Part shown: one piece after another, positions 28,145-40,025 of the stretch
Layout: every line of letters begins with the position of its first letter
How positions within the stretch are numbered: position 1 is the first letter of the stretch
NCBI GenBank assembly: GCA_014763785.1
Contig: JACXUS010000004.1
Span: forward strand, 1-42,579
From: Sphingomonadales bacterium
GTDB lineage: Bacteria > Pseudomonadota > Alphaproteobacteria > Rhodobacterales > Rhodobacteraceae
Direction of reading: 5' to 3'
Length of the DNA: 42,579 bases
Translations under genes and position numbers: made by a program
Notes under the pieces: model-generated
Database searches by the model: none
Told to the model about the DNA's origin: nothing
Seen by the model: the letters and a program-made list of their open reading frames with translations, nothing else

Positions 28145-28813
28145 ATGACCACTGTTACCTCCGCCACTACCGCGACCACCACCACGACCACTGGCGCGAG
28201 CGCGTCGAGTTCGAGCTCCGCGATCAGCTCGGATTTCGACACGTTCCTGAAGATGCTCACCACGCAACTGGAGAATCAGGATCCGCTCAATCCGGTGGAA
28301 AGCACCGATTTCGCGGTTCAACTCGCGACCTTCTCGGGTGTGGAACAGCAGACCCTGACGAACCAACTGCTCGAATCGATGACCTCGCAACTTGGCTTGA
28401 TGGGCATGGCGCAGCTGGCCGGCTGGGTCGGGATGGAGGCCCGGGTTGCCGCCCCCGTTTACTATGAGGGGGAACCCGTCACCCTGGCGCCAAATCCCGC
28501 GTCTGGGGCCGACACTGCCATCCTGATCGGCTCCGATTCGGACGGAAACGAGGTCTATCGTCAGAGCATCCCTGTCTCAGCCGACACGATCGAGTGGAAT
28601 GGCACCGACAGCGCTGGCGCACCGCTTCCCGAAGGGTCCTATTCCTTCAAGCTTGAGAGCTACAACAACGGCACGTTGCTCTCGGACGACGAGGTCGAGG
28701 CCTATACAAGAATCGTAGAGGCCCAGGGCACATCTGACGGGACGGTCCTTGTGCTCAAGGGGGGATCTCGGGTGACGACCGATGACATCACCGCCCTGCG
28801 CGAGACGCCCTAA
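28145..28813 (+). CDS. flgD: Flagellar hook assembly protein FlgD
   Basis: 222 aa; DFDTFLKMLTTQLENQDPLNPVESTDFAVQLATFSGVEQQ. Confidence 0.95.
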   Translation: MTTVTSATTATTTTTTGASASSSSSAISSDFDTFLKMLTTQLENQDPLNPVESTDFAVQLATFSGVEQQTLTNQLLESMTSQLGLMGMAQLAGWVGMEARVAAPVYYEGEPVTLAPNPASGADTAILIGSDSDGNEVYRQSIPVSADTIEWNGTDSAGAPLPEGSYSFKLESYNNGTLLSDDEVEAYTRIVEAQGTSDGTVLVLKGGSRVTTDDITALRETP

Positions 28814-30345
28814 CCCTGAAGCAGCAACAGCCCCCCCGCGATACCGGCCGCGAAACTGCCGATCCCGACCACCAGTAGCGGCAGAACCCTGCGGCGGCGC
28901 GGATCGGGCGCGACGGTTTCGGTATCCGCGCGCATCAGCGCAGCCTTCAGCAGGACCGGCAAGCGTGGTCCGAAATGGCCCAAAACCTGCGCACTGCGAA
29001 CCAGATCGCGCATCGCCGCGCGCGGACCGAGATTCTCCCGGATGTATTTCTCGACGACCGGGCGCGCCACTTCCCACATGTTGATCGCCGGATTGAGCGA
29101 GCGGGCGACCCCCTCCACCACAACCATCGTGCGTTGCAACAGGATCAGCTCGGTCCGGGTCTGCATGCCAAATCGCTCGGTCACCTCGAACAGATAAGCC
29201 AGCAGCCGCGCCATCGAGATATGGGTCGCATCCATACCGAAAATCGGCTCGCCCACGGCCCGCAGCGCCAGCGCAAATTCGGTCACGTTCCGGTCCGCGG
29301 GCACATAGCCCGCCTCGAAATGCACCTCGGCCACACGGCGATAATCGCGCCGGATGAACCCCATGATGATCTCGGCATAGACCCGACGGGTGTAATCGTC
29401 GATCTGGCCCATGATCCCGAAGTCGAAGGCAATGATATCGCCATTCGCCGCGACCTTGAGATTGCCGTGATGCATGTCGGCGTGGAAATACCCATCGCGC
29501 AACGCATGGCTCAGGAAAAGCTGCAGCACCCGGGTCGAGAGCGCCTCGAGATCATGCCCCGCCGCCCGCAGCGCCGCCGGATCGCCCATCGGCAGGCCCT
29601 CGGCCCAGCCCAGCGTCATCACCTCACGCCCCGACAGGCCCCAGACCGGCTGGGGCACGGCAAAGCCTTGATCGCCCGCGGTATTCGCCGCGAATTGCGA
29701 CGCCGCCGAAGCCTCGAGCCGCAGGTCCAGCTCGCCCAGAACAACCCCCTCGAAATGGTTGATCACATCCGAAGGGCGCAGCCGGCGCGAGGCGGGCGAG
29801 AGCCGCTCGATCATGCCCGCGGCGAAATGGAACGCATCGAGATCGCGGCGGAAGGCGCGCTCGATCCCTGGGCGCAGCACCTTGACCGCGACGCGCTCGC
29901 CGGTGTCGGCGCGGCGGGCGGAATGAACCTGCGCGATCGAGGCGGCCGCAACCGGATCGGAAAAATCGCTGAACAGCTCCTCCATCGGGCGGCCAAGCTC
30001 GGCCTCGATCGTGGCGCGCGCAACCTCGGTCGAAAATGGCGGCAGTTTGTCTTGCAGGACGCGCAGCTGATCGGCCAGCTCCTCGCCGACCACATCGGGG
30101 CGCGTCGAGAGCACCTGACCGAACTTGATATAGGCCGGGCCCAGCGCGGTGATCGCCCGCGTGACCGGCGGCAGGGTCGGGTCGCCCTTGTAGCCGAGCC
30201 ATTTGAACGGCCAGCCCATGACCCGCGCGACGAGCCGCAGCCGCGGCGGCACCTCCATCGCCTCAAGCGCGACCTTCATCGCCCCGGTGCGCTCGAAGGT
30301 GGCGCCGGTGCGGATCAGCCGCCAGATATTATGCGGCCCGCGCAT
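28810..30345 (-). CDS. ubiB: Ubiquinone biosynthesis regulatory protein kinase UbiB
   Basis: ABC1/ADCK motifs: KFGQVLSTRPDVVGEELADQLRVLQDKLPPF, GERVAVKVLRPGIERAF; start set at MRGPHNIWRL. Confidence 0.95.
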   Translation of the reverse strand: MRGPHNIWRLIRTGATFERTGAMKVALEAMEVPPRLRLVARVMGWPFKWLGYKGDPTLPPVTRAITALGPAYIKFGQVLSTRPDVVGEELADQLRVLQDKLPPFSTEVARATIEAELGRPMEELFSDFSDPVAAASIAQVHSARRADTGERVAVKVLRPGIERAFRRDLDAFHFAAGMIERLSPASRRLRPSDVINHFEGVVLGELDLRLEASAASQFAANTAGDQGFAVPQPVWGLSGREVMTLGWAEGLPMGDPAALRAAGHDLEALSTRVLQLFLSHALRDGYFHADMHHGNLKVAANGDIIAFDFGIMGQIDDYTRRVYAEIIMGFIRRDYRRVAEVHFEAGYVPADRNVTEFALALRAVGEPIFGMDATHISMARLLAYLFEVTERFGMQTRTELILLQRTMVVVEGVARSLNPAINMWEVARPVVEKYIRENLGPRAAMRDLVRSAQVLGHFGPRLPVLLKAALMRADTETVAPDPRRRRVLPLLVVGIGSFAAGIAGGLLLLQG

Positions 30346-30346
30346 C

Positions 30347-31114
30347 TCAGACCTTCCAGCCTGAATGCAGCGCGGCAATGCCCATCGTCAGGTTGCGGTA
30401 TTTCACATGCTCGAACCCGGCTTCGCGGATCATCGAGGCGAAGATCTCTTGCGTCGGGAATTTACGGATCGACTCTACCAGATATTGATAGCTGTCGCGA
30501 TCCTTCGCCACGATCTGCCCCATCACCGGGATCACATTGAAGGAATAGGCATCGTAAAGCGATTGCAGCATTTCGTTCGGGATCTGACTGAATTCCAGCA
30601 CCATCAGCCGACCGCCGGGCTTCAGAACGCGGTAGGCCTCGGCCAAAGCGTCAGGGATGCGCGTCACATTCCGGATGCCGAAGCTGATCGTATAGACGTC
30701 AAAGGTGTTGGCCTCGAAGGGCAGCGCCATCGCATCGCCCACGACCCAGTCAAGCCGCGCGGCCATATCCTCGGCCTCGGCGCGCTTCTGCCCCTCGATC
30801 AGCATCGATTCCGTCATGTCGCAGACCGTGGCCGTGGCGCCCGGCGCGCGTTTGAGGAAGCGGAACGCCACATCGCCGGTGCCCCCCGCCACGTCGAGCA
30901 GCTTTTGCCCCGGCCGCGGCGCCAGCCAATCCATCATCGCATCCTTCCAGAGGCGGTGGATGCCAAGGCTCATCAGGTCGTTCATGATGTCGTATTTCGA
31001 CGCGACCCGCGAGAAGACGCCATGGACCATCCCGGCCTTCGCGCCCTCATCCACCGTCTGAAAGCCGAAATGCGTCTTGCTCGACCCCTGCCCCGACCCT
31101 TGCGCGTCCATCAT
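30347..31114 (-). CDS. ubiE: Demethylmenaquinone/ubiquinone methyltransferase UbiE
   Basis: 255 aa; [64 protein letters not shown]. Confidence 0.97.
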   Translation of the reverse strand: MMDAQGSGQGSSKTHFGFQTVDEGAKAGMVHGVFSRVASKYDIMNDLMSLGIHRLWKDAMMDWLAPRPGQKLLDVAGGTGDVAFRFLKRAPGATATVCDMTESMLIEGQKRAEAEDMAARLDWVVGDAMALPFEANTFDVYTISFGIRNVTRIPDALAEAYRVLKPGGRLMVLEFSQIPNEMLQSLYDAYSFNVIPVMGQIVAKDRDSYQYLVESIRKFPTQEIFASMIREAGFEHVKYRNLTMGIAALHSGWKV

Positions 31115-31214
31115 TCACCGCCTCGCTTTTCGTCCGCTTCGGCATATACATATCCCTCGCGCGAGACAAACCAACTTTGTGACGCAGCCCTGCCGCCCGA
31201 AGAAAGGCCCGACG

Positions 31215-32060
31215 ATGCCCGAACTGCCCGAGGTCGAAACCGTGCGCCGCGGCCTTGTCCCCGCGATGGAAGGCCGCTTGATCGCCCGGGCGCAGGCGAA
31301 CCGCCCCGATCTGCGCTGGCCGCTGCCCGAGGGAATGGCCGAGCGGCTGACCGGCGCGCGGGTCGTGCAGCTGCGGCGGCGGTCGAAATACATTCTGGCC
31401 GATCTCGACCGGGGGGAAAGCCTGCTCATCCATCTGGGCATGTCGGGGCGGATGCTGGTGTCCGGCGTGATGCTGGGCGGCTTTCACCTCGACCATCCTG
31501 CACCGCAGAAACATGACCATGTGGTGTTGGAAATGGAGGGCGGTGCGCGCGTGACCTTCAACGATGCGCGGCGTTTTGGCGCGATGGATCTGGTGCGCAC
31601 CGACCGCGAGGCGGCGCATTGGCTTCTGTCCGGGCTGGGCCCCGAACCCTTCGGCAACGATTTCCATGAAGACTATCTGACCGAGCGGCTGAAGGGCCGC
31701 GCAACCCCGATCAAGGCCGCTCTGCTCGATCAGCGGATCGTCGCGGGGCTGGGCAATATCTATGTGTCCGAGGTTCTGTTTCGCGCCGGCATCGACCCGC
31801 GCCGCCAAGCCGGGCGTATCGCCGCCAAACGGATCGCCGGCCTCGTGCCGATCATTCGCGAGGTTCTGGCCGAGGCAATCGAGGCGGGCGGCTCGAGCCT
31901 GCGCGACCATCGTCAGGCCGATGGCGAGCTGGGATATTTCCAGCACAGCTTCCGCGTCTATGACCGCGAGGACGAGCCCTGCGCGACCTGCGGCACGCCG
32001 ATCCGGCGCATCGTGCAATCCGGACGCTCCAGTTTCTTCTGCCCAAGCTGTCAAAAATGA
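31215..32060 (+). CDS. mutM: Formamidopyrimidine-DNA glycosylase
   Basis: [15 protein letters not shown]-terminus; C-terminal zinc finger [26 protein letters not shown]. Confidence 0.98.
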   Translation: MPELPEVETVRRGLVPAMEGRLIARAQANRPDLRWPLPEGMAERLTGARVVQLRRRSKYILADLDRGESLLIHLGMSGRMLVSGVMLGGFHLDHPAPQKHDHVVLEMEGGARVTFNDARRFGAMDLVRTDREAAHWLLSGLGPEPFGNDFHEDYLTERLKGRATPIKAALLDQRIVAGLGNIYVSEVLFRAGIDPRRQAGRIAAKRIAGLVPIIREVLAEAIEAGGSSLRDHRQADGELGYFQHSFRVYDREDEPCATCGTPIRRIVQSGRSSFFCPSCQK

Positions 32061-32146
32061 CGCGACGCTGCAGGTGCGAGAGAATGCTTGATAATCATCG
32101 CCGTCCTGCTACGACTCCGACCCAGCAAAAGGAAAGGCAAAGCCAC

Positions 32147-32923
32147 ATGGCCTACCAGACCCTGATCGTCGAGATCGAGGAATATGTCGCTCTGATCCGA
32201 CTCAACCGCCCCGAAGCCCTGAACGCGCTCAACTCGGTCCTGCTGGGCGAGCTGGCCGATGCGCTCAAGGCCGCAGATGCCAATGAAAAGGTGCGCTGCA
32301 TCGTTCTGACCGGCTCGGACAAGGCCTTCGCCGCCGGCGCCGATATCAAGGAAATGTCGGAGAAAAGCTTCGTCGACATGTTCACGCAGCAGTTCTTCGC
32401 CACCGAGGCCGAGAGCATCCTGCGCACCCGCAAGCCGATCATCGCGGCGGTTGCGGGCTATGCGCTGGGCGGCGGCTGCGAACTGGCGATGATGTGCGAT
32501 TTCATCATCTGCGCCGAGAATGCGAAATTCGGCCAGCCCGAGATCAATCTGGGCGTGGTCGCGGGCATCGGCGGCACCCAGCGCCTGACCCGCTTCGTCG
32601 GCAAGTCGAAGTCGATGGACATGCACCTGACCGGCCGCTTCATGGATGCCGCCGAGGCCGAGCGTTCGGGTCTGGTCAGCCGCGTCGTGCCGCTGGCCAA
32701 GCTGATCCCCGAAGCGATGGGCGCCGCCCAGAAGATCGCCGCCAAGTCGATGCTGAGCACGATGATCGTCAAGGAATGCGTCAACCGCGCCTATGAAACG
32801 ACTTTGGCCGAGGGCGTCGCCTTCGAGCGCAACAGCTTCTACGCGCTCTTCGCGACCGAGGACCAGAAGGAGGGCATGGCCGCCTTCCTCGAGAAGCGCG
32901 AACCGCAATTCCGCGACAAATAA
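32147..32923 (+). CDS. Enoyl-CoA hydratase/isomerase
   Basis: MAYQTLIVEIEEYVALIRLNRPEALNALNSVLLGEL...KAFAAGADIKEM...AVAGYALGGGCELAMMCDFIICAENAKFGQPEINLGV. Confidence 0.96.
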   Translation: MAYQTLIVEIEEYVALIRLNRPEALNALNSVLLGELADALKAADANEKVRCIVLTGSDKAFAAGADIKEMSEKSFVDMFTQQFFATEAESILRTRKPIIAAVAGYALGGGCELAMMCDFIICAENAKFGQPEINLGVVAGIGGTQRLTRFVGKSKSMDMHLTGRFMDAAEAERSGLVSRVVPLAKLIPEAMGAAQKIAAKSMLSTMIVKECVNRAYETTLAEGVAFERNSFYALFATEDQKEGMAAFLEKREPQFRDK

Positions 32924-32929
32924 GGCGAT

Positions 32930-32956
32930 CGGGGCTTCCCTTGGGCCCCGTTTTCC
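32930..32956 (+). terminator. Terminator of the mutM / enoyl-CoA hydratase region
   Basis: CGGGGC-TTCCCTTGG-GCCCCG followed by TTTT. Confidence 0.7.
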
Positions 32957-33070
32957 CCTATAGGGGCCGCTTACATGCGTGTGAAGCCCGCTCAGGCTAG
33001 AATCATCCGGTTCGCTGGGACGACCGGGCTTTGTCGCGCTTATCGAGATAACTGACCCGGAACGAAACAC

Positions 33071-33337
33071 ATGGCCAATACGCCTCAGTCCAAGAAACGC
33101 GCCCGCCAGAGCGAGCGTCGCAACGACATCAACCGCGCGCGCCGCTCGCGGATCCGCACCTTCCTGCGCAAAGTCGAAGAGGCGATCGCCTCGGGCGACG
33201 CCACCGCCGCCAAGGCCGCGCTGCAAGCCGTGCAGCCCGAACTGGCCCGTGGCGTGACCAAAGGCGTGATGCACAAGAACACCGTGGCGCGCAAAATGTC
33301 GCGCCTCTCGGCCCGGGTGAAATCGCTCTCGGTCTGA
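33071..33337 (+). CDS. rpsT: 30S ribosomal protein S20
   Basis: 88 aa; [39 protein letters not shown]. Confidence 0.98.
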   Translation: MANTPQSKKRARQSERRNDINRARRSRIRTFLRKVEEAIASGDATAAKAALQAVQPELARGVTKGVMHKNTVARKMSRLSARVKSLSV

Positions 33338-33361
33338 GCCCTGAAAAGGCTGCATTTTCCG

Positions 33362-33392
33362 CGAGGCGCCAGTTTTGGCGCCTCGTTTTTTT
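33362..33392 (+). terminator. Rho-independent terminator of rpsT
   Basis: CGAGGCGCCA-GTTT-TGGCGCCTCG followed by TTTTTTT. Confidence 0.95.
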
Positions 33393-33753
33393 GTTTTATT
33401 TCATAGGCTTGGCGGGAAGTGTTGCCGCTTTGACCGACCAGCGGAGATTCGGAAAACCAAATCCTTCGTCAAGCGCGAAGTTCGGTTGCGCGGGGGGGGC
33501 GCGGCTTGCTAGCGTCTCCCTGCGATTCACGTCGCCTCGGGGGACATGACGCATCAACCTCGTGCCGAAGCCGGCCAAGAGTCTGCCACGACAAGGAAAA
33601 AAGCCTAAGGCCTCGGCAAGAGATATGCGTATCCGATTCGAGAGGGCGCTGCGCCCTCCATCGGCAGCTATGCCTGCCCGGTTTGCCGGGTGGGTAGCCG
33701 TGTCCCATTGCAGGCCGCGTCGCATCGAGCGTGTGTGTTTTATGGGCTGGAAA

Positions 33754-35118
33754 ATGACTGACGAGAGCTGGGGGCGGGTCTGCAATGAATTGCAAAAGGC
33801 TGTGGGCGAGAACAACTATGCCACCTGGATCGCGCCGCTGCGTCTGATCGACCTTGCGGACGGGATCGTCCAGCTTGAAGCGCCCACAAAATTCATGCGC
33901 GACTGGGTCTCGCGCAATTTCGGCGAACCGATCCTGCGCGAGCTGCGCCGGTCGGGCCATATCGTCGAGCGTATCGAATTCCGCGTGCCCGAGCTGCGCG
34001 CCACCCCGGCCGCCAAGATCGCCAAGCCCGCCGCGAAGCCCGTGCCGAAAGCCCGCCGCGTCGCCGATGACACCGAGCTGCCCGGCGCACCGCTGGATGC
34101 ACGCTTCACCTTTGACAGATTCGTCGTCGGCAAGCCGAACGAACTGGCCCATGCCGCCGCGCGCCGCGTCGCCGAGGGCGGGCCGGTGACCTTCAACCCG
34201 CTCTTTCTTTATGGCGGGGTTGGTCTGGGCAAGACCCACCTGATGCATGCCATCGCGCATGAGCTGTCCACCCGCCGCCCCGAGCTGCGCGTCCTCTATC
34301 TCTCGGCCGAGCAATTCATGTATCGCTTCGTGCAGGCGCTGCGCGAACGTCAGATCATGGATTTCAAGGAGATGTTCCGCTCGGTCGACGTGCTAATGGT
34401 CGATGATGTGCAGTTCATCGCCGGCAAGGACAGCACGCAGGAAGAATTCTTCCATACGTTCAATGCCTTGGTCGATCAAGGCAAGCAGATCGTGATTTCC
34501 GCCGACCGCGCCCCGGGCGAGATCAAGGACCTTGAAGAACGGATCAAGTCGCGCCTGCAATGCGGTCTGATCGTCGATCTGCACCCGACCGATTACGAGC
34601 TGCGTCTGGGCATCCTGCAGACCAAGGCCGAGGCCTATCGCGCGCAATATCCGGGTCTGGTGATCGCCAATGGCGTGCTGGAATTCCTTGCGCATCGGAT
34701 CACCACCAACGTGCGCGTGCTGGAAGGCGCGCTGACGCGGCTTTTCGCCTTTGCCTCGCTGGTCGGGCGCGACATCACGCTGGATCTGGCGCAGGAATGT
34801 CTGGCCGATATCCTGCTGAATTCCGACCGCAAGGTCACGATCGAGGAAATCCAGCGCAAGGTGGCCGAGCATTTCAACGTCCGCCTGTCGGATATGATCG
34901 GCCCGAAACGCGCCCGTCCGATCGCCCGGCCGCGGCAGGTGGCGATGTATCTGGCGAAACATCTGACGACGCGGTCGCTGCCCGAGATCGGGCGCCGGTT
35001 CGGTGGGCGCGACCACACCACGATCATGCACGGCATCCGCAAGATCGAAGAGCTGAAGGGCAGCGATCATCAGCTGGCTGAGGATATCGCGCTTCTGCGG
35101 CGGCTTCTTGAGAGCTGA
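33754..35118 (+). CDS. dnaA: Chromosomal replication initiator protein DnaA
   Basis: MTDESWGRVCNELQKAVGENNYATWIAPL; Walker A LYGGVGLGKTHLMHAI; domain IV FGGRDHTTIMHGIRKIEEL. Track ORF opens at 33562; alternative start 33742. Confidence 0.96.
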   Translation: MTDESWGRVCNELQKAVGENNYATWIAPLRLIDLADGIVQLEAPTKFMRDWVSRNFGEPILRELRRSGHIVERIEFRVPELRATPAAKIAKPAAKPVPKARRVADDTELPGAPLDARFTFDRFVVGKPNELAHAAARRVAEGGPVTFNPLFLYGGVGLGKTHLMHAIAHELSTRRPELRVLYLSAEQFMYRFVQALRERQIMDFKEMFRSVDVLMVDDVQFIAGKDSTQEEFFHTFNALVDQGKQIVISADRAPGEIKDLEERIKSRLQCGLIVDLHPTDYELRLGILQTKAEAYRAQYPGLVIANGVLEFLAHRITTNVRVLEGALTRLFAFASLVGRDITLDLAQECLADILLNSDRKVTIEEIQRKVAEHFNVRLSDMIGPKRARPIARPRQVAMYLAKHLTTRSLPEIGRRFGGRDHTTIMHGIRKIEELKGSDHQLAEDIALLRRLLES

Positions 35119-35173
35119 GCCTTGACGCTCCGGCCAAAGCGGCCGAATGTCCGGAAAAATCTTGAGCCCGCGC

Positions 35174-35192
35174 GGCAAGGTGATACCTTGCC
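35174..35192 (+). promoter_or_regulatory. Perfect stem-loop just upstream of dnaN
   Basis: GGCAAGGT-GAT-ACCTTGCC, about 27 bp before the dnaN ATG at 35219. Confidence 0.5.
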
Positions 35193-35218
35193 CCTCCGGG
35201 CAGCCGTGAGGGATGGAA

Positions 35219-36337
35219 ATGAAGATCAGCATCGAACGCGCCGCGCTTCTCAAAGCCGTCGCTCAGGCCCAGTCGGTCGTCGAACGGCGCAACACGATCC
35301 CGATCCTTGCCAACGTCCTGCTGGAGGCCGAGGGCGACATGGTCTCGATCCGCGCGACCGATCTGGACATCGAGGTGGTCGACAAGGCCCCCGCGCAAGT
35401 CGAACGCGCGGGCGCCACGACCGTTTCCGCGGTGATGCTGCATGAAATCGTGCGCAAGCTGCCCGATGGCGCGCTGATCTCGCTCTCCGAGGACAGCGCC
35501 GCGGGGCGTCTGACGATCCAGGCCGGGCGGTCGAGCTTCAACCTTGCGACGCTGCCGCGCGAGGATTTCCCGATCATGGCCTCGTCGGAATATTCGGCGA
35601 ATTTCGCGGCCAAGGCCGGAGTCCTCAAACGTCTGTTCGACAAGTCGAAATTCGCCATTTCGACCGAGGAAACCCGCTATTATCTGAACGGCGTCTATAT
35701 GCATGTCTCGACCGGCGAGGATGGCCCGGTGCTGCGCTGCGTGGCGACCGATGGGCACCGCCTGGCACGGATCGACGCGCCCCTGCCCGAAGGCGCGCAG
35801 GGCATGCCCGGCGTCATCGTGCCGCGCAAGACGGTGAACGAGCTGCGCAAGCTTCTGGACGAGGATGATGCGGAAATCGCCGTGTCGGTGTCGGAAACCA
35901 AGGTGCGGTTTGCGACGCCTGCGATCACGCTGACCTCGAAGGTGATCGACGGGACCTTCCCCGATTACACCCGCGTCATTCCGATGAACAACACCCGCCG
36001 GCTGGAGGTCGATGCGACCGAATTCGCCAAGGCCGTGGACCGGGTGGCGACGGTGTCCTCGGAACGCTCGCGCGCGGTGAAGCTGGCGCTGGATGAAGAT
36101 CGGCTGGTCCTGTCGGTGAATGCCCCCGATGCGGGCGCGGCCGAAGAAGAACTGGCCGTGGCCTATGGCGACGAGCGGCTGGAGATCGGCTTCAACGCGA
36201 AATATCTGCTGGAAATCGCAAGCCAGGTTGATCGCGAGAATGCGGTCTTCCTGTTCAATTCCTCGGGCGATCCGACCTTGATGCGCGAAGGCAATGACAC
36301 TTCGGCGGTCTATGTCGTGATGCCGATGCGCGTGTGA
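35219..36337 (+). CDS. dnaN: DNA polymerase III beta sliding clamp
   Basis: MKISIERAALLKAVAQAQSVVERRNTIPILANVLLEA; C-terminal YVVMPMRV. Confidence 0.97.
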   Translation: MKISIERAALLKAVAQAQSVVERRNTIPILANVLLEAEGDMVSIRATDLDIEVVDKAPAQVERAGATTVSAVMLHEIVRKLPDGALISLSEDSAAGRLTIQAGRSSFNLATLPREDFPIMASSEYSANFAAKAGVLKRLFDKSKFAISTEETRYYLNGVYMHVSTGEDGPVLRCVATDGHRLARIDAPLPEGAQGMPGVIVPRKTVNELRKLLDEDDAEIAVSVSETKVRFATPAITLTSKVIDGTFPDYTRVIPMNNTRRLEVDATEFAKAVDRVATVSSERSRAVKLALDEDRLVLSVNAPDAGAAEEELAVAYGDERLEIGFNAKYLLEIASQVDRENAVFLFNSSGDPTLMREGNDTSAVYVVMPMRV

Positions 36338-36340
36338 CCC

Positions 36341-36382
36341 CTGCCGGAGCCTCCGGCGGGAGTATTTTTGCCAAGAAAAAGA
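36341..36382 (+). other. Hairpin plus 'GGCGGGAGTATTTTTGCCAAGAAAAAG' element between dnaN and recF
   Basis: GCCGGAG-C-CTCCGGC (36343-36357) followed by gggagtatttttgccaagaaaaag. Confidence 0.6.
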
Positions 36383-36389
36383 GGCCCTT

Positions 36390-37448
36390 ATGCTGAGCGA
36401 GCTGGCGCTGTTGCAGTTCCGCTCGCATCGGCAATCGCGTCTTTCATTCGATGCGCGGCCGGTGGCGATCTACGGGCCGAATGGCGCGGGCAAGACCAAT
36501 ATCCTTGAAGCCGTATCGCTGCTCAGCCCCGGGCGGGGCTTGCGGCGCGCCTCGGGCGATGAGCTGATGCGCCGCGCCGAAGCGGTCGGCTGGAAGATCC
36601 GCGCCACCGCGGGCCTGCATGAGATCGAGACCTCGGCCCAGCCGGGTGCGGCGCGGACGGTCACTATCGACGGAAAGGCCGCGGCGCAGGTCGCTCTGGG
36701 GCGGATCCTGCGAATTCTGTGGCTGGTGCCGGCGATGGATCGGCTGTGGATCGAGGGCGCCGAGGGGCGGCGGCGGTTTCTGGACCGGATGACGCTGTCC
36801 TTCGTGCCCGGCCATGCCGAGGCGGTGCTGGCCTACGAAAAGGCGATGCGCGAACGCAACCGGCTGCTCAAGGATCAGGTGAGCGACGCCGCGTGGTATC
36901 ATGCGCTGGAAGGGCAGATGGCCGCATCCGCCGCGCAGATCAGCGCCCATCGTGCCGAGGCGCTGACCCGGATCGCTGCCGCGCAGCTGGACGCCGCGAC
37001 CGCTTTTCCGGCCGCCCATCTGACCATCGAGGGCGCGGGCCCCGAGGATCTGGCCGCGGCCCTCTCTGCGGGGCGGCGGCGCGACCTGGCGGCGGGCCGC
37101 ACGCTGGAGGGGCCGCACCGCGCCGATCTGATCGCGACCTATGCCGAAAAGGCCACCCCCGCCGCGCAATGTTCGACCGGCGAGCAAAAGGCATTGCTGA
37201 TTTCGCTTTTGCTGGCCAATGCCCGCGCGCTGGCGGGCGAGGCGACGGTGCTTTTGCTGGATGAGGTGGCCGCGCATCTGGATGCCGGCCGCCGCGCGGC
37301 GCTTTACGATGAAATCTGCGCCCTGCCCGCGCAGGTGATGATGACCGGAACCGGCGCCGAGCTGTTCGACAGCCTCGGGCCGCGTGGCCAGTATCTGGAG
37401 GTCACGGAGAGCGCCGGAACCTCGGGCGTGACCCCGGTCGCGCGCTGA
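36390..37448 (+). CDS. recF: DNA replication and repair protein RecF
   Basis: 352 aa; IYGPNGAGKTNILEAVSLLSPGRGLR; STGEQKALLISLLLANA; LLLDEVAAHLD. Confidence 0.96.
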   Translation: MLSELALLQFRSHRQSRLSFDARPVAIYGPNGAGKTNILEAVSLLSPGRGLRRASGDELMRRAEAVGWKIRATAGLHEIETSAQPGAARTVTIDGKAAAQVALGRILRILWLVPAMDRLWIEGAEGRRRFLDRMTLSFVPGHAEAVLAYEKAMRERNRLLKDQVSDAAWYHALEGQMAASAAQISAHRAEALTRIAAAQLDAATAFPAAHLTIEGAGPEDLAAALSAGRRRDLAAGRTLEGPHRADLIATYAEKATPAAQCSTGEQKALLISLLLANARALAGEATVLLLDEVAAHLDAGRRAALYDEICALPAQVMMTGTGAELFDSLGPRGQYLEVTESAGTSGVTPVAR

Positions 37449-37552
37449 GCGATCCGGGCACTTCGACCTGCGCCCCGGGGGCTAAATCTTGTGTCCAAGG
37501 CGTGACATTCCCGCCCCGAGACCCTATAAGTGCGCAACACTTGACAGGATAG

Positions 37553-40009
<2,457 letters not shown>

Positions 40010-40025
40010 ACGGGTTGGGCGGCGC

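Noticed and set aside
33396-33753. oriC upstream of dnaA
   Set aside because: I found no TTATCCACA-type DnaA boxes here or in the dnaA-dnaN gap; replication genes alone do not prove an origin.
33562-33753. 64-aa N-terminal extension of DnaA from the track ORF
   Set aside because: The sequence does not resemble DnaA domain I and contains hairpins; the usual DnaA start fits 33754 or 33742.
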